DNA of 19,122 nucleotides. It comes from a bacterium UBP4_UBA6127. GTDB taxonomy: Bacteria > UBP4 > UBA4092. Both the position numbers and the translations under genes were made by a program. Of the stretch, positions 7,578 to 14,771 are shown piece after piece (position 1 is the first letter of the stretch; each line of letters starts with the position of its first letter). A model generated the notes under the pieces. That model searched no databases. It was not told the DNA's origin and was given only the letters and a program-made list of their open reading frames with translations. Location: the NCBI GenBank assembly GCA_002428325.1, contig DIVR01000016.1, positions 37,273-56,394 on the forward strand, in the 5' to 3' direction.

Positions 7578-10169
7578 ATGTTTAATTGGAAACGAACTGA
7601 CGACCTGCCCAATCAGAACACTGATGCCAATCAAAGGCTAAAATTATCCTCTGCCCAAGATACCTTTGAACTGTTAAGAACCCTCAATACATCTGCCAAT
7701 GGATTAAACCAGGATGAAGCCCAAAGCCGGCTTTCAATGTATGGTTACAATGAATTGGCCAAACCCCGAAAAGTCGGCGCTATCCTGCAATTTCTGGAAC
7801 GATTCACCAATCCGTTGGTAATACAACTGTTAATTATCGGGATTGTATCCTTTCTGGTGGGAGATATCCGGTCCACAGTGGTGGTATCCGGGATGGTCTT
7901 TTTGAGTGTCATCCTGACTCATATCCAAGAATACCGTTCCTCTCTGGCAGTGGATAAGCTTTATTCCATGGTAAGAACCACCGCAACCGTTACCCGGGAT
8001 GGTTCTCGCCAGGAAATCCTGTTAAAAGAATTAGTGCCAGGAGATATCGTTCTTCTCAGTGCCGGAGATATGCTCCCGGCGGATGTAAGGCTCATCGCCT
8101 GTAAAGATTTCTTTGTTAATCAAGGAGCTTTGACTGGTGAATCCATGCATGTGGAAAAGTTTGCCGCCCCACTTAAAACACCAGTTAATAATCCCCTTGA
8201 TTTTTCTAATATCGCCTTTATGGGCAGTTCTGTTTTCTCCGGTTCAGCCACCGCCGTAGTGGTTAATTCAGGTATCCAGACCTATTTTGGAGCTATTTCC
8301 AAGAAACTGGCCGGACAAAAACAGGCAACTAGTTTTGATAAGGGCATCCTCGGATTTACCTGGCTGATGATTCGGCTGATGATGGTATTGGTGGTTACTG
8401 TTTTCCTCATTAATGCCATCACCAAAGGGAATTGGATTGAAGCTCTGCTCTTTTCACTGGCAGTGGCGGTCGGGCTGACTCCGGAAATGTTACCGATGAT
8501 TGTTACCGTAAACCTGAGTAAAGGGGCGATGGCTATGTCCCGGAAAAAGGTTATCGTTAAACGGCTGAATGCCATTCAAAACTTTGGGGCCATGGATGTC
8601 CTTTGCACCGATAAAACCGGGACCCTGACTCAGGATAAAGTGGTCCTGGAACGATATGTCGATGTTACCAATGAACAAAATGAACGAGTCCTCCGCTATG
8701 CCTATATCAACAGCTATTACCAGACAGGGCTGAAAAATCTTTTGGATTATGCTGTTCTAAACCATTCTGAGTTCCAAGTGGAACAACGTTATAAAAAAGT
8801 GGATGAAATCCCTTTTGATTTTCACCGGAAACGAATGTCGGTAGTAGTGGACAGAGAAAACACCCATCTGCTCATCTGTAAAGGAGCCTTGGAAGAAATC
8901 TTTGATGTCTGTAATAGATTTATTGTGGATGATGAAATTGATGAGATTTCGGAAACCCTCAAACAGGACCTTCGAGATCAATACCGTTCCCTGAGCGCCG
9001 AAGGATTCAGAGTCCTGGCGGTGGCATATAAAGAAATGGATACTCCCGGGACAACCTACAGTATCCTGGATGAATCAAACTTGATTCTCCTGGGATATAT
9101 CGCCTTTCTGGACCCTCCCAAGGAAACGGCCTCTGAAGCTATTGCCGCTCTAGCTCGCCACGGAGTCCAGACTAAAATTCTCACCGGGGATAATGAATTG
9201 GTCACCCGGAAAATCTGTAAGGATGTAGGACTGGATTATACCCACTTAAAAATCGGCAGTGACCTGGCCAATCTGACAGATGATGAATTCCATCGGGTAG
9301 TAGAAGAAACCACTGTCTTTGCCAGGCTGACTCCGGACCAGAAGGAGAAAATTATCCAGAGTATCAAACACACTGGGCATGTGGTCGGATTTCTGGGTGA
9401 CGGGATCAATGATTCGCCGGCCCTGAAAGCAGCCGATGTAGGGATATCTGTGGATACGGCGGTAGATATTGCCAAAGAATCAGCTGATATTATCCTCTTA
9501 AAAAAGAGCCTCCTGGTTTTGGAAGATGGCGTACTGGAAGGAAGAAAAGTCTTCGGCAATATCACCAAATATGTCAAAATGGGTGCCAGCTCCAATTTCG
9601 GTAATATGTTCAGTGTTGTCGGAGCCAGTTTTTTTCTGCCCTTCCTGCCGATGACTCCCATTCAGGTTTTACTGAACAACCTTCTCTATGACTTTTCTCA
9701 AACCGGTATTCCCACAGATAATGTGGATGAAGAATATCTTTCCAGTCCCCGCAAATGGAACCTGGTCAATATTCAGAAGTTTATGTTTTGGATGGGGCCG
9801 GTCAGTTCGGTTTTTGACTATACCACCTTCTTCTTTATGATTTATTTCTTCAAGGCCTGGAATAATCCTGCCCTTTTCAGGACAGGCTGGTTTATCGAAT
9901 CTCTGCTGACCCAGACCCTGATTGTTCATGTTATCCGGACCCGGAAGATTCCTTTTATCCAAAGCCGGGCCAGCCGAACCATGACTCTGGCGACTGTTTC
10001 CATTATGGCCGTGGGGATCCTTCTCCCCTTATCTTCCTGGGGCAGGAAATTGGGATTTGTCACCCCTCCCCATGCCTACTGGTGGTTCCTGGCAGCAACC
10101 CTGATTGGCTATGTCCTGTTGGCCCATTTCGTCAAGACGATCTTCATTAAAAAATACGGGATAGATTAA
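7578..10169 (+). CDS. mgtA: MgtA-type magnesium-translocating P-type ATPase
   Basis: An 863-aa inner-membrane P-type ATPase (P3B type). The actuator loop has TGES at 186-189. The segment VGLTPEMLPMIV before the phosphorylation site, then KVIVKRLNAIQNFGAMD and DKTGTLTQDK with the phosphorylated Asp at 345, is close to wording I know from MgtA/MgtB rather than Ca2+ or Na+ pumps. The hinge GDGINDSPA is at 607-615. Late helices carry QVLLNNLLYDFSQ and IPTDNVD, also typical of MgtA. The length is slightly short of the roughly 900 aa family norm. It imports Mg2+ using ATP. The ATG at 7578 has no clear Shine-Dalgarno and no alternative in-frame start nearby. The 114-base upstream gap shows no recognisable Mg2+-sensing leader. 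Its 3' end faces the ppx operon, 79 bases away. Confidence 0.93.
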   Translation: MFNWKRTDDLPNQNTDANQRLKLSSAQDTFELLRTLNTSANGLNQDEAQSRLSMYGYNELAKPRKVGAILQFLERFTNPLVIQLLIIGIVSFLVGDIRSTVVVSGMVFLSVILTHIQEYRSSLAVDKLYSMVRTTATVTRDGSRQEILLKELVPGDIVLLSAGDMLPADVRLIACKDFFVNQGALTGESMHVEKFAAPLKTPVNNPLDFSNIAFMGSSVFSGSATAVVVNSGIQTYFGAISKKLAGQKQATSFDKGILGFTWLMIRLMMVLVVTVFLINAITKGNWIEALLFSLAVAVGLTPEMLPMIVTVNLSKGAMAMSRKKVIVKRLNAIQNFGAMDVLCTDKTGTLTQDKVVLERYVDVTNEQNERVLRYAYINSYYQTGLKNLLDYAVLNHSEFQVEQRYKKVDEIPFDFHRKRMSVVVDRENTHLLICKGALEEIFDVCNRFIVDDEIDEISETLKQDLRDQYRSLSAEGFRVLAVAYKEMDTPGTTYSILDESNLILLGYIAFLDPPKETASEAIAALARHGVQTKILTGDNELVTRKICKDVGLDYTHLKIGSDLANLTDDEFHRVVEETTVFARLTPDQKEKIIQSIKHTGHVVGFLGDGINDSPALKAADVGISVDTAVDIAKESADIILLKKSLLVLEDGVLEGRKVFGNITKYVKMGASSNFGNMFSVVGASFFLPFLPMTPIQVLLNNLLYDFSQTGIPTDNVDEEYLSSPRKWNLVNIQKFMFWMGPVSSVFDYTTFFFMIYFFKAWNNPALFRTGWFIESLLTQTLIVHVIRTRKIPFIQSRASRTMTLATVSIMAVGILLPLSSWGRKLGFVTPPHAYWWFLAATLIGYVLLAHFVKTIFIKKYGID

Positions 10170-10248
10170 GATATATTGAGCCATGAGATTTACCAGAAGA
10201 CCCCGATTGATACCAATGCACCACTGTCCTGAAAAGTAATTTTCCGGA

Positions 10249-11859
10249 TTAATCTGTTTTTTCCTTAAAGACAGTCTTTCGGTGAAAGACCTGTTCGAAG
10301 AGGTTGGCTTTATGGGAAGCAGCCCAGATTTCCACAGGGATATGCCGAATGGTTTTCAAGATAAATTCCACCCGGTCTTTCCTGATTTTACAATCCACCG
10401 CTGTTACCAGGGATTGATGTTCTTTATCGAGGGCATCAGCGATCCGAAGGATACCTGCCAATCGGCGAATCATCATTCGTTCTGATGCATCAAGGGTCTG
10501 ATATTCGGATTGTTTCAGGCTGGGAATCGCCCGCCGGTGGTAACGGGCAATAGTCGCTATCAATAACTTTTCCTTTTCCGTCATTCCCGGCATATCGGAA
10601 TGGATAATAATATAATAGGAGTGTTTATGATGCTTGGAATAACTGATATATTGGCCGATATCATGCAACAGAGCGGCCCCTTTCAGGATATTTTTTTCAT
10701 AGACCCCATATTTATGCAGGGGTTTGAGAATATCATAAATACTTAAAGCCAGATTGCAGACATGGACCTGGTGTTCCCGGTCGGTATGAAACCTGTCCAC
10801 CATGGTAAAGATACCCTTCACAAACGCTCTTTCCCTTTCAAAGGGAATCTCATGTTTAAACCCATGGGTTTCCATGAAATCCTGCACTAACCCATCCCGG
10901 ACTCCATACGGAGAAAGCTGAACCTCCGGCAAGGACAGGAATTTCATGATTTCAGAAAGCACCATTGCGCCATGAAGGATGATTTCTGCCCGCCTTTTTT
11001 CCAACCCGAATTTCTTGACCCGCTGGGAAAGGGTCATCCGTTTCATTTGCTCTATCAGCCCATTGATACGGGCTAGCGATATGGTCTTATTTTCTGCTTC
11101 CTTCCAGTTTTCTTCCGTATTGATTTCGATTAAAGCCCGGATGGTGCCGGCACATCCGTAACAAAGGGTATCCTGGGGAATAGTCAGTATTTTCAGGTAA
11201 TTTTTAAGGGTCGCCACAATCTGGTCATGGAGGATGTCAAATTCCTGCTGATGGAGAGGATCCGAGGGGGCATAATGTTCTCTCAGCCGGACAGCACCCA
11301 ACGGAAGAGAATGTTCTTGAATAATATTAAAATCATTCGTCAGGATGACTTCAGCGCTTCCGCCTCCAATATCGATAATCAGGTAATCCTGACGGGTGGG
11401 AGCCACCTCCCCCAGGTTCCCCAAGGCTATCAAACGGGATTCTTCCGAACTGGGAATTATCTCCACTTCGATACCGGTTGTTTCGGCTATCTCTAAAATC
11501 AAAGCCTGCCGATTGGAGGCTTCCCGGACAGCGCTGGTAGCCACCGCCGAAAAAACATCCACCTTGAATTTCCGGCATTCTTTTTCAATCTCCTTCATGA
11601 CCTTCACGGTCGCCTTGATATTCTCTCCGGACAATTTCCCGGTTTGAAATGTCTCATGGCCTAAACGAACCGGATATTTTTCTTCATAAAGGGTTTCATG
11701 CTTACCGGGTTCGGTTATCTCAGAAATCCGTAATTTCAGGGAATTGCTGCCCAAATCGATAGCCGCAAACCGAATAGGCAATTCCAGTTTTTTGGGAACC
11801 TTCCGTTTGGAGAGGGCAGGTTTTACACCTTTAACAGGGGAGAGTGTCAAAACCAACAC
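10249..11859 (-). CDS. ppx: Ppx/GppA phosphatase (exopolyphosphatase) with C-terminal HD domain
   Basis: A 536-aa protein of the ASKHA fold. AAIDLGSNSLKLRI (32-45) and IIDIGGGSAE (161-170) are the two phosphate-binding loops. SSEESRLIALG (137-147) holds the expected catalytic Glu at 139 or 140. SPYGVRDGL (316-324) is the Ppx/GppA signature. The C-terminal half (about 340-510) has an HD-like domain with LLHDIGQ at 397-403, as in long Ppx proteins. The family removes terminal phosphate from polyphosphate, or hydrolyses pppGpp to ppGpp; which one cannot be told here. The start codon is GTG (11859) or TTG (11850); AAGAGG abuts the first and is better spaced for the second. The conserved fold begins only near residue 30, so the first 25 residues are uncertain. 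It is the last gene of the five-gene operon, nine bases after the CHAD gene, consistent with a polyphosphate role. Confidence 0.9.
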   Translation of the reverse strand: MLVLTLSPVKGVKPALSKRKVPKKLELPIRFAAIDLGSNSLKLRISEITEPGKHETLYEEKYPVRLGHETFQTGKLSGENIKATVKVMKEIEKECRKFKVDVFSAVATSAVREASNRQALILEIAETTGIEVEIIPSSEESRLIALGNLGEVAPTRQDYLIIDIGGGSAEVILTNDFNIIQEHSLPLGAVRLREHYAPSDPLHQQEFDILHDQIVATLKNYLKILTIPQDTLCYGCAGTIRALIEINTEENWKEAENKTISLARINGLIEQMKRMTLSQRVKKFGLEKRRAEIILHGAMVLSEIMKFLSLPEVQLSPYGVRDGLVQDFMETHGFKHEIPFERERAFVKGIFTMVDRFHTDREHQVHVCNLALSIYDILKPLHKYGVYEKNILKGAALLHDIGQYISYSKHHKHSYYIIIHSDMPGMTEKEKLLIATIARYHRRAIPSLKQSEYQTLDASERMMIRRLAGILRIADALDKEHQSLVTAVDCKIRKDRVEFILKTIRHIPVEIWAASHKANLFEQVFHRKTVFKEKTD

Positions 11860-11868
11860 CTCTTAGGA

Positions 11869-12765
11869 CTAATCCTGTAAATATGAAAAAGCTTTTCCAA
11901 ATTGGTCGAATAATTTCTTAAAATTGGCATATTTACGCCTCCGGCTTTCTCTTAATCTTACGGCTTGTTCCGCCAGATTCACATAACCTGATTTCTCGGG
12001 ATATATCCTTCGGCTGAATTTCAGCAGTCCAATGGCCCAGACATCCCGGTCATGGATATCTCCCATAACAGTCTGCAGCCGATGCATCAGGGCCAATTGG
12101 TCCCGAGTTACAAAAGCAAACACCTCTTCCAGTATTTCCAGCCAGTATCGCAATTCTTTGAGCTTGATTCTCATTTTATGAAAAGAATCCAAATTATTTT
12201 GAACGATGGCTTTTTCTTCCAGAGAAAGGACGGCCTCCAACTTTTCCCGAATCAGCCGTTTCCAATCCACCTTTAATAAAGGGTCGGGATTGGCGTCTTC
12301 TCCCGGCAACGCCGCCGGGACAACCCACTCCAATGGCAGTTGATGGGTTTTTCGTCTGAATTTGGCCAGATTGAACCCGGCCAGATCCTGCTGGACTTCT
12401 TTATGATTAGCCTGGATTTTCTTCTGCAAATCTTCCAGGTAATATTTCAGCCCGGTCTCGGTGCCTGAGATGATTTTCTGAAAATAATCTTCCTGCAAAA
12501 GAAGGTCTCTTTGTTTTCCAAGGGGCCGGATGAATTCTTCCAGGATGTGAACTACTTTTCCATATCGGGCTTCGGGATAAAAAGAAGATTTAAATTCAAG
12601 GGCAGCGATTAACCGCCGGGTAGCAACCCGCAGGTCATGCAGATTTTCAGCATCGGGATTTCTTCGGGTTTTACGAAACTCAGTCTCAAAATTCCGATAT
12701 CGTTTCAAGGCTATTTCAGTGAAATGAGTCCTGAGAGTCACTGTATCAAGGGAATTAATGATCAC
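11869..12765 (-). CDS. CHAD domain protein (putative polyphosphate-binding)
   Basis: A 298-aa, strongly helical and basic protein. Two conserved CHAD signatures are visible: LHDLRVATRRLIAALEF (42-58) and FHKMRIKLKELRYWLEIL (195-212), followed by LQTVMGDIHDRDV (230-242). CHAD domains form two four-helix bundles whose conserved histidines and arginines line a positively charged pore that binds polyphosphate. No CYTH domain is fused to it, so it is a stand-alone CHAD protein. The start is GTG at 12765, with GGAGG five bases upstream; no ATG lies nearby. The gap to the upstream small gene is 15 bases and to ppx nine bases. A cytosolic role in targeting or organising polyphosphate together with Ppx is likely but inferred. 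Confidence 0.9.
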   Translation of the reverse strand: MIINSLDTVTLRTHFTEIALKRYRNFETEFRKTRRNPDAENLHDLRVATRRLIAALEFKSSFYPEARYGKVVHILEEFIRPLGKQRDLLLQEDYFQKIISGTETGLKYYLEDLQKKIQANHKEVQQDLAGFNLAKFRRKTHQLPLEWVVPAALPGEDANPDPLLKVDWKRLIREKLEAVLSLEEKAIVQNNLDSFHKMRIKLKELRYWLEILEEVFAFVTRDQLALMHRLQTVMGDIHDRDVWAIGLLKFSRRIYPEKSGYVNLAEQAVRLRESRRRKYANFKKLFDQFGKAFSYLQD

Positions 12766-12780
12766 CCCTCCTCCGGTTAT

Positions 12781-13167
12781 TTATGAATCCAATTCTTCCA
12801 TGGCTTTTCGGATATTCCGGATGGTCTGATGCAGTTTTTGGATATCCCGCAGCCGGCCTTTATTCATTTTGATTTTGGAATCCATCGCCAGCTTATGGAT
12901 TTTTTCCAATGCCTGGGTTTGAGCTTTTTTCCGGGAAGCTGCCGGGTCGGCCATCTCTGATTCGATTTCTTCAATCACGGCGGCCAGTTCTCCCTGGAGT
13001 TTGACAGACCAATTTTGAGCGACATCCCGGACCATCATTCGGAGATTCTTCAGCGCCATGACCGTTTCATCGGGAATCGCTGTTGAAGCAAGCTTCTCAG
13101 GGGCCGCAGGCGGTTTCCGGGCTGCCCGGGTTGAAGGAGTTTTCCTTGCGGGGGTTTTACCTGTCAT
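12781..13167 (-). CDS. Small basic-tailed helical protein, unknown function
   Basis: A 128-aa protein I do not recognise. Residues 1-25 are a low-complexity Lys/Arg/Pro/Ala/Thr tail (KTPARKTPSTRAARKPPAAP), like histone H1 or AlgP-type tails. Residues 30-128 are predicted by eye to be helical, with acidic then basic heptad-like stretches and no Cys, signal peptide or membrane segment. The ATG overlaps the TGA of the preceding kinase-like gene (ATGA), and GGAGG lies just upstream, so it is translated with the operon. Position between kinase-fold genes and a CHAD gene suggests a polyanion-binding or structural partner, perhaps for polyphosphate granules or nucleoid contact. That role is inference. 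Confidence 0.7.
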   Translation of the reverse strand: MTGKTPARKTPSTRAARKPPAAPEKLASTAIPDETVMALKNLRMMVRDVAQNWSVKLQGELAAVIEEIESEMADPAASRKKAQTQALEKIHKLAMDSKIKMNKGRLRDIQKLHQTIRNIRKAMEELDS

Positions 13168-13874
13168 GCTTCCTCCATGAAGGATTGGAACTGGACCTGT
13201 AAATCCCGGCTGACAGCCCGAATGGAACGGTTCCCATTTACTTCCTTGAAATGATAAACCTCAGACATACGTTTAAATTCCTGCTGTATCATCCGCTGGT
13301 ATTTCATAAAACTGTTATGCATATTCCGGCTTAATCCCAAATCCATACCCGATTCCCAATAATCTAGGGTGGCATCTTTCATCAGGTTCCGTTCGACCAG
13401 GACCTCAGGAGATACTTTCAAATAAAAGATAGCATCCGGTATCAGGGCCATCCCATAGAGAGATTCCACCCAGGACTTATCACTTCCCCGGACAATATCC
13501 CTGGCCATCAGAGTGTAAATATACCGGTCAGCCAGGACAATGAATCCAGACCGGAGAGCCGGGATAATCGTATTTTCCAATTGATCGGCAAAATCAGTGG
13601 CATAGAAGAGGCTCATGGTCAGATGTCCCAGGATATTGCCGGTTTTGGCTTCTTCCAATTCTGCACTGACCAGAGTGGAACGAACCAATCCCACATCCAC
13701 GGTGGCATGGCCTTCTTTTTCCAGCCAATCTTTCAGCAAAGCTATCTGGGTGGAACGGCCTGAACCATCGGCTCCCTCAATGACCACCAGACGTCCGGTC
13801 AATTTCGACAAATCCACTCCCGGCAGCCCTTTGCCATAAAACTTTTTTAGAGGATGCTGTTTTCTGACTATCAT
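13164..13874 (-). CDS. Thymidylate-kinase-like protein 2, degenerate P-loop
   Basis: About 236 aa from the ATG at 13874, which overlaps the upstream stop as ATGA and has GGAGGG seven bases before it. An ATG at 13889 would add five residues but contains that Shine-Dalgarno. The fold follows Tmk: EGADGSGRST (33-42), FYATDFADQLE (90-100), VLADRYIYTLMARD (113-126), and the C-terminal stretch ESGMDLGLS (174-182). Two key positions are changed relative to the upstream paralogue: the Walker A Lys is Arg (codon CGT), and the Arg of the ADR motif that contacts the nucleotide phosphate is Gln (codon CAA). A 25-residue N-terminal extension precedes the P-loop region. It may be catalytically weak or inactive and pair with kinase 1; some lineages may use Arg in this loop, so activity is not excluded. 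Confidence 0.85.
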   Translation of the reverse strand: MIVRKQHPLKKFYGKGLPGVDLSKLTGRLVVIEGADGSGRSTQIALLKDWLEKEGHATVDVGLVRSTLVSAELEEAKTGNILGHLTMSLFYATDFADQLENTIIPALRSGFIVLADRYIYTLMARDIVRGSDKSWVESLYGMALIPDAIFYLKVSPEVLVERNLMKDATLDYWESGMDLGLSRNMHNSFMKYQRMIQQEFKRMSEVYHFKEVNGNRSIRAVSRDLQVQFQSFMEEA

Positions 13875-14557
13875 CGTTTCACCCTCCATCTATACTGAGG
13901 CAGATCCACCTTGTTAAAGATTGTCTGCCGCACTTGTTCTTGCTGGACATGCACCGGCTGACTGGCATCCATCACAGTAAACCCGAATTCTTTTGCCATA
14001 TCATGGTATTCACGGTTAATCATTTTCTGGAACAGCCTGAAACTTTCATAAGGGTCGGTGGATAGTCCCAAATCCATCCCTGCTTCGAAATATTTCAATT
14101 CAGGCCGGTTATCCAGAATCCGGCTTAAGGCTGTCTCCAAAGGAACCTCAAAGAAAAAGGTTAAGGCCGGGCGAACGGCAAAACTGTATAACTGCCGCAG
14201 CCAATCCCGGTTGCATCCTCGTACCGCATCCCGGGCAAAAGCCGTATAAATATACCGGTCGGCCAGCACCACATACCCGGCTTGCAGCAGGGGAAGAATC
14301 TGGCGTTCATACCGGTCGGCAAAATCGGTGCAATGAATCAGCGAAAAAGTGGTTGGGGTAAGAAGCTGCCGTTTTTTCCCTTTACGGGTGGCATTTTTCA
14401 CCAATAATGACGAATTCCATTCTGTGAAAAAGACTTTCACATTCTGAAGTTCCAGCCATCGTTTCACCAGGTAGATCTGGGTCGATTTCCCGGACCCGTC
14501 CAATCCTTCGACCGCTATCAATTTGCCTTTTAAATCTTTAGGGGTAATCGTTGGCAT
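13871..14557 (-). CDS. tmk: Thymidylate-kinase-like protein 1 (dTMP kinase family)
   Basis: A 228-aa P-loop kinase at the head of the five-gene operon. Walker A is EGLDGSGKST (17-26). CTDFADRYE (76-84) carries the ADR motif that binds dTMP phosphate in Tmk. VLADRYIYTAFARD (97-110) is the DR[YF] motif. FEAGMDLGLSTDPYESF (157-173) is shared with the downstream paralogue. The expected reaction is ATP-dependent phosphorylation of dTMP to dTDP in the cytosol. The lid region and the sequence after DRY (YTAFARD in place of the usual S-x-x-AYQ) are unusual, so another nucleotide or phosphate acceptor is possible. GGAG lies ten bases before the ATG at 14557. Co-transcription with CHAD and Ppx genes is the main hint that this is not just the housekeeping dTMP kinase. 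The gene symbol reflects family, not proven function. Confidence 0.8.
   Translation of the reverse strand: MPTITPKDLKGKLIAVEGLDGSGKSTQIYLVKRWLELQNVKVFFTEWNSSLLVKNATRKGKKRQLLTPTTFSLIHCTDFADRYERQILPLLQAGYVVLADRYIYTAFARDAVRGCNRDWLRQLYSFAVRPALTFFFEVPLETALSRILDNRPELKYFEAGMDLGLSTDPYESFRLFQKMINREYHDMAKEFGFTVMDASQPVHVQQEQVRQTIFNKVDLPQYRWRVKR
13882..13887 (-). promoter_or_regulatory. Shine-Dalgarno that decides the start of kinase 2
   Basis: GGAGGG on the minus strand lies seven bases before the ATG at 13874 and inside the last codons of kinase 1. It makes 13874 the better start than 13889, whose own first codons overlap this site. Confidence 0.7.
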
Positions 14558-14650
14558 ATATTATCTGCTCCAATAAATATAGTTATACCATAACTCCAGC
14601 ATTAATAGGACTTAGACTGGTTTAAGTTTTTGTAACATTCAGGGATAGAG

Positions 14651-14760
14651 GACTGCCGGAAGGAACTCTGGAGCTGAATCTGATAAAATGATTGGATAAG
14701 AAATTCAGCTCCTGCCGGGGTGAGATTTCCTCTCTAATTCCAGAGGACTCCGGTCTTTTT
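14651..14760 (+). promoter_or_regulatory. Structured leader before mnmG, attenuator-like
   Basis: On the plus strand a perfect 10-bp inverted repeat, GGAGCTGAAT (14670-14679) and ATTCAGCTCC (14703-14712), is nested inside weaker long-range arms: CCGGA (14656-14660) with TCCGG (14749-14753), and CTCTGG (14666-14671) with CCAGAG (14740-14745). The outer right arm runs straight into TCTTTTT (14754-14760), the layout of an intrinsic terminator, 11 bases before the mnmG ATG. The inner and outer arms share two bases. Whether this is a terminator, an attenuator or a protein site cannot be told by eye. Confidence 0.45.
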
Positions 14761-14771
14761 ATTAAGCCAAT

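Noticed and set aside
7558..7641. A 27-codon frame starting at ATG 7558 and overlapping the mgtA start, as a possible mgtA leader peptide
   Set aside because: It has no Shine-Dalgarno, only two Pro codons, and overlaps the first 20 codons of mgtA; likely chance.
10231..10244. Dyad GAAAAGTAATTTTC between mgtA and ppx as a shared terminator
   Set aside because: The stem is only five A/T-rich pairs and no T-run follows directly on either strand.
13875..13889. ATG at 13889 as the start of kinase 2
   Set aside because: The codons after it contain the GGAGGG that serves the ATG at 13874, which also gives the ATGA overlap seen elsewhere in the operon.
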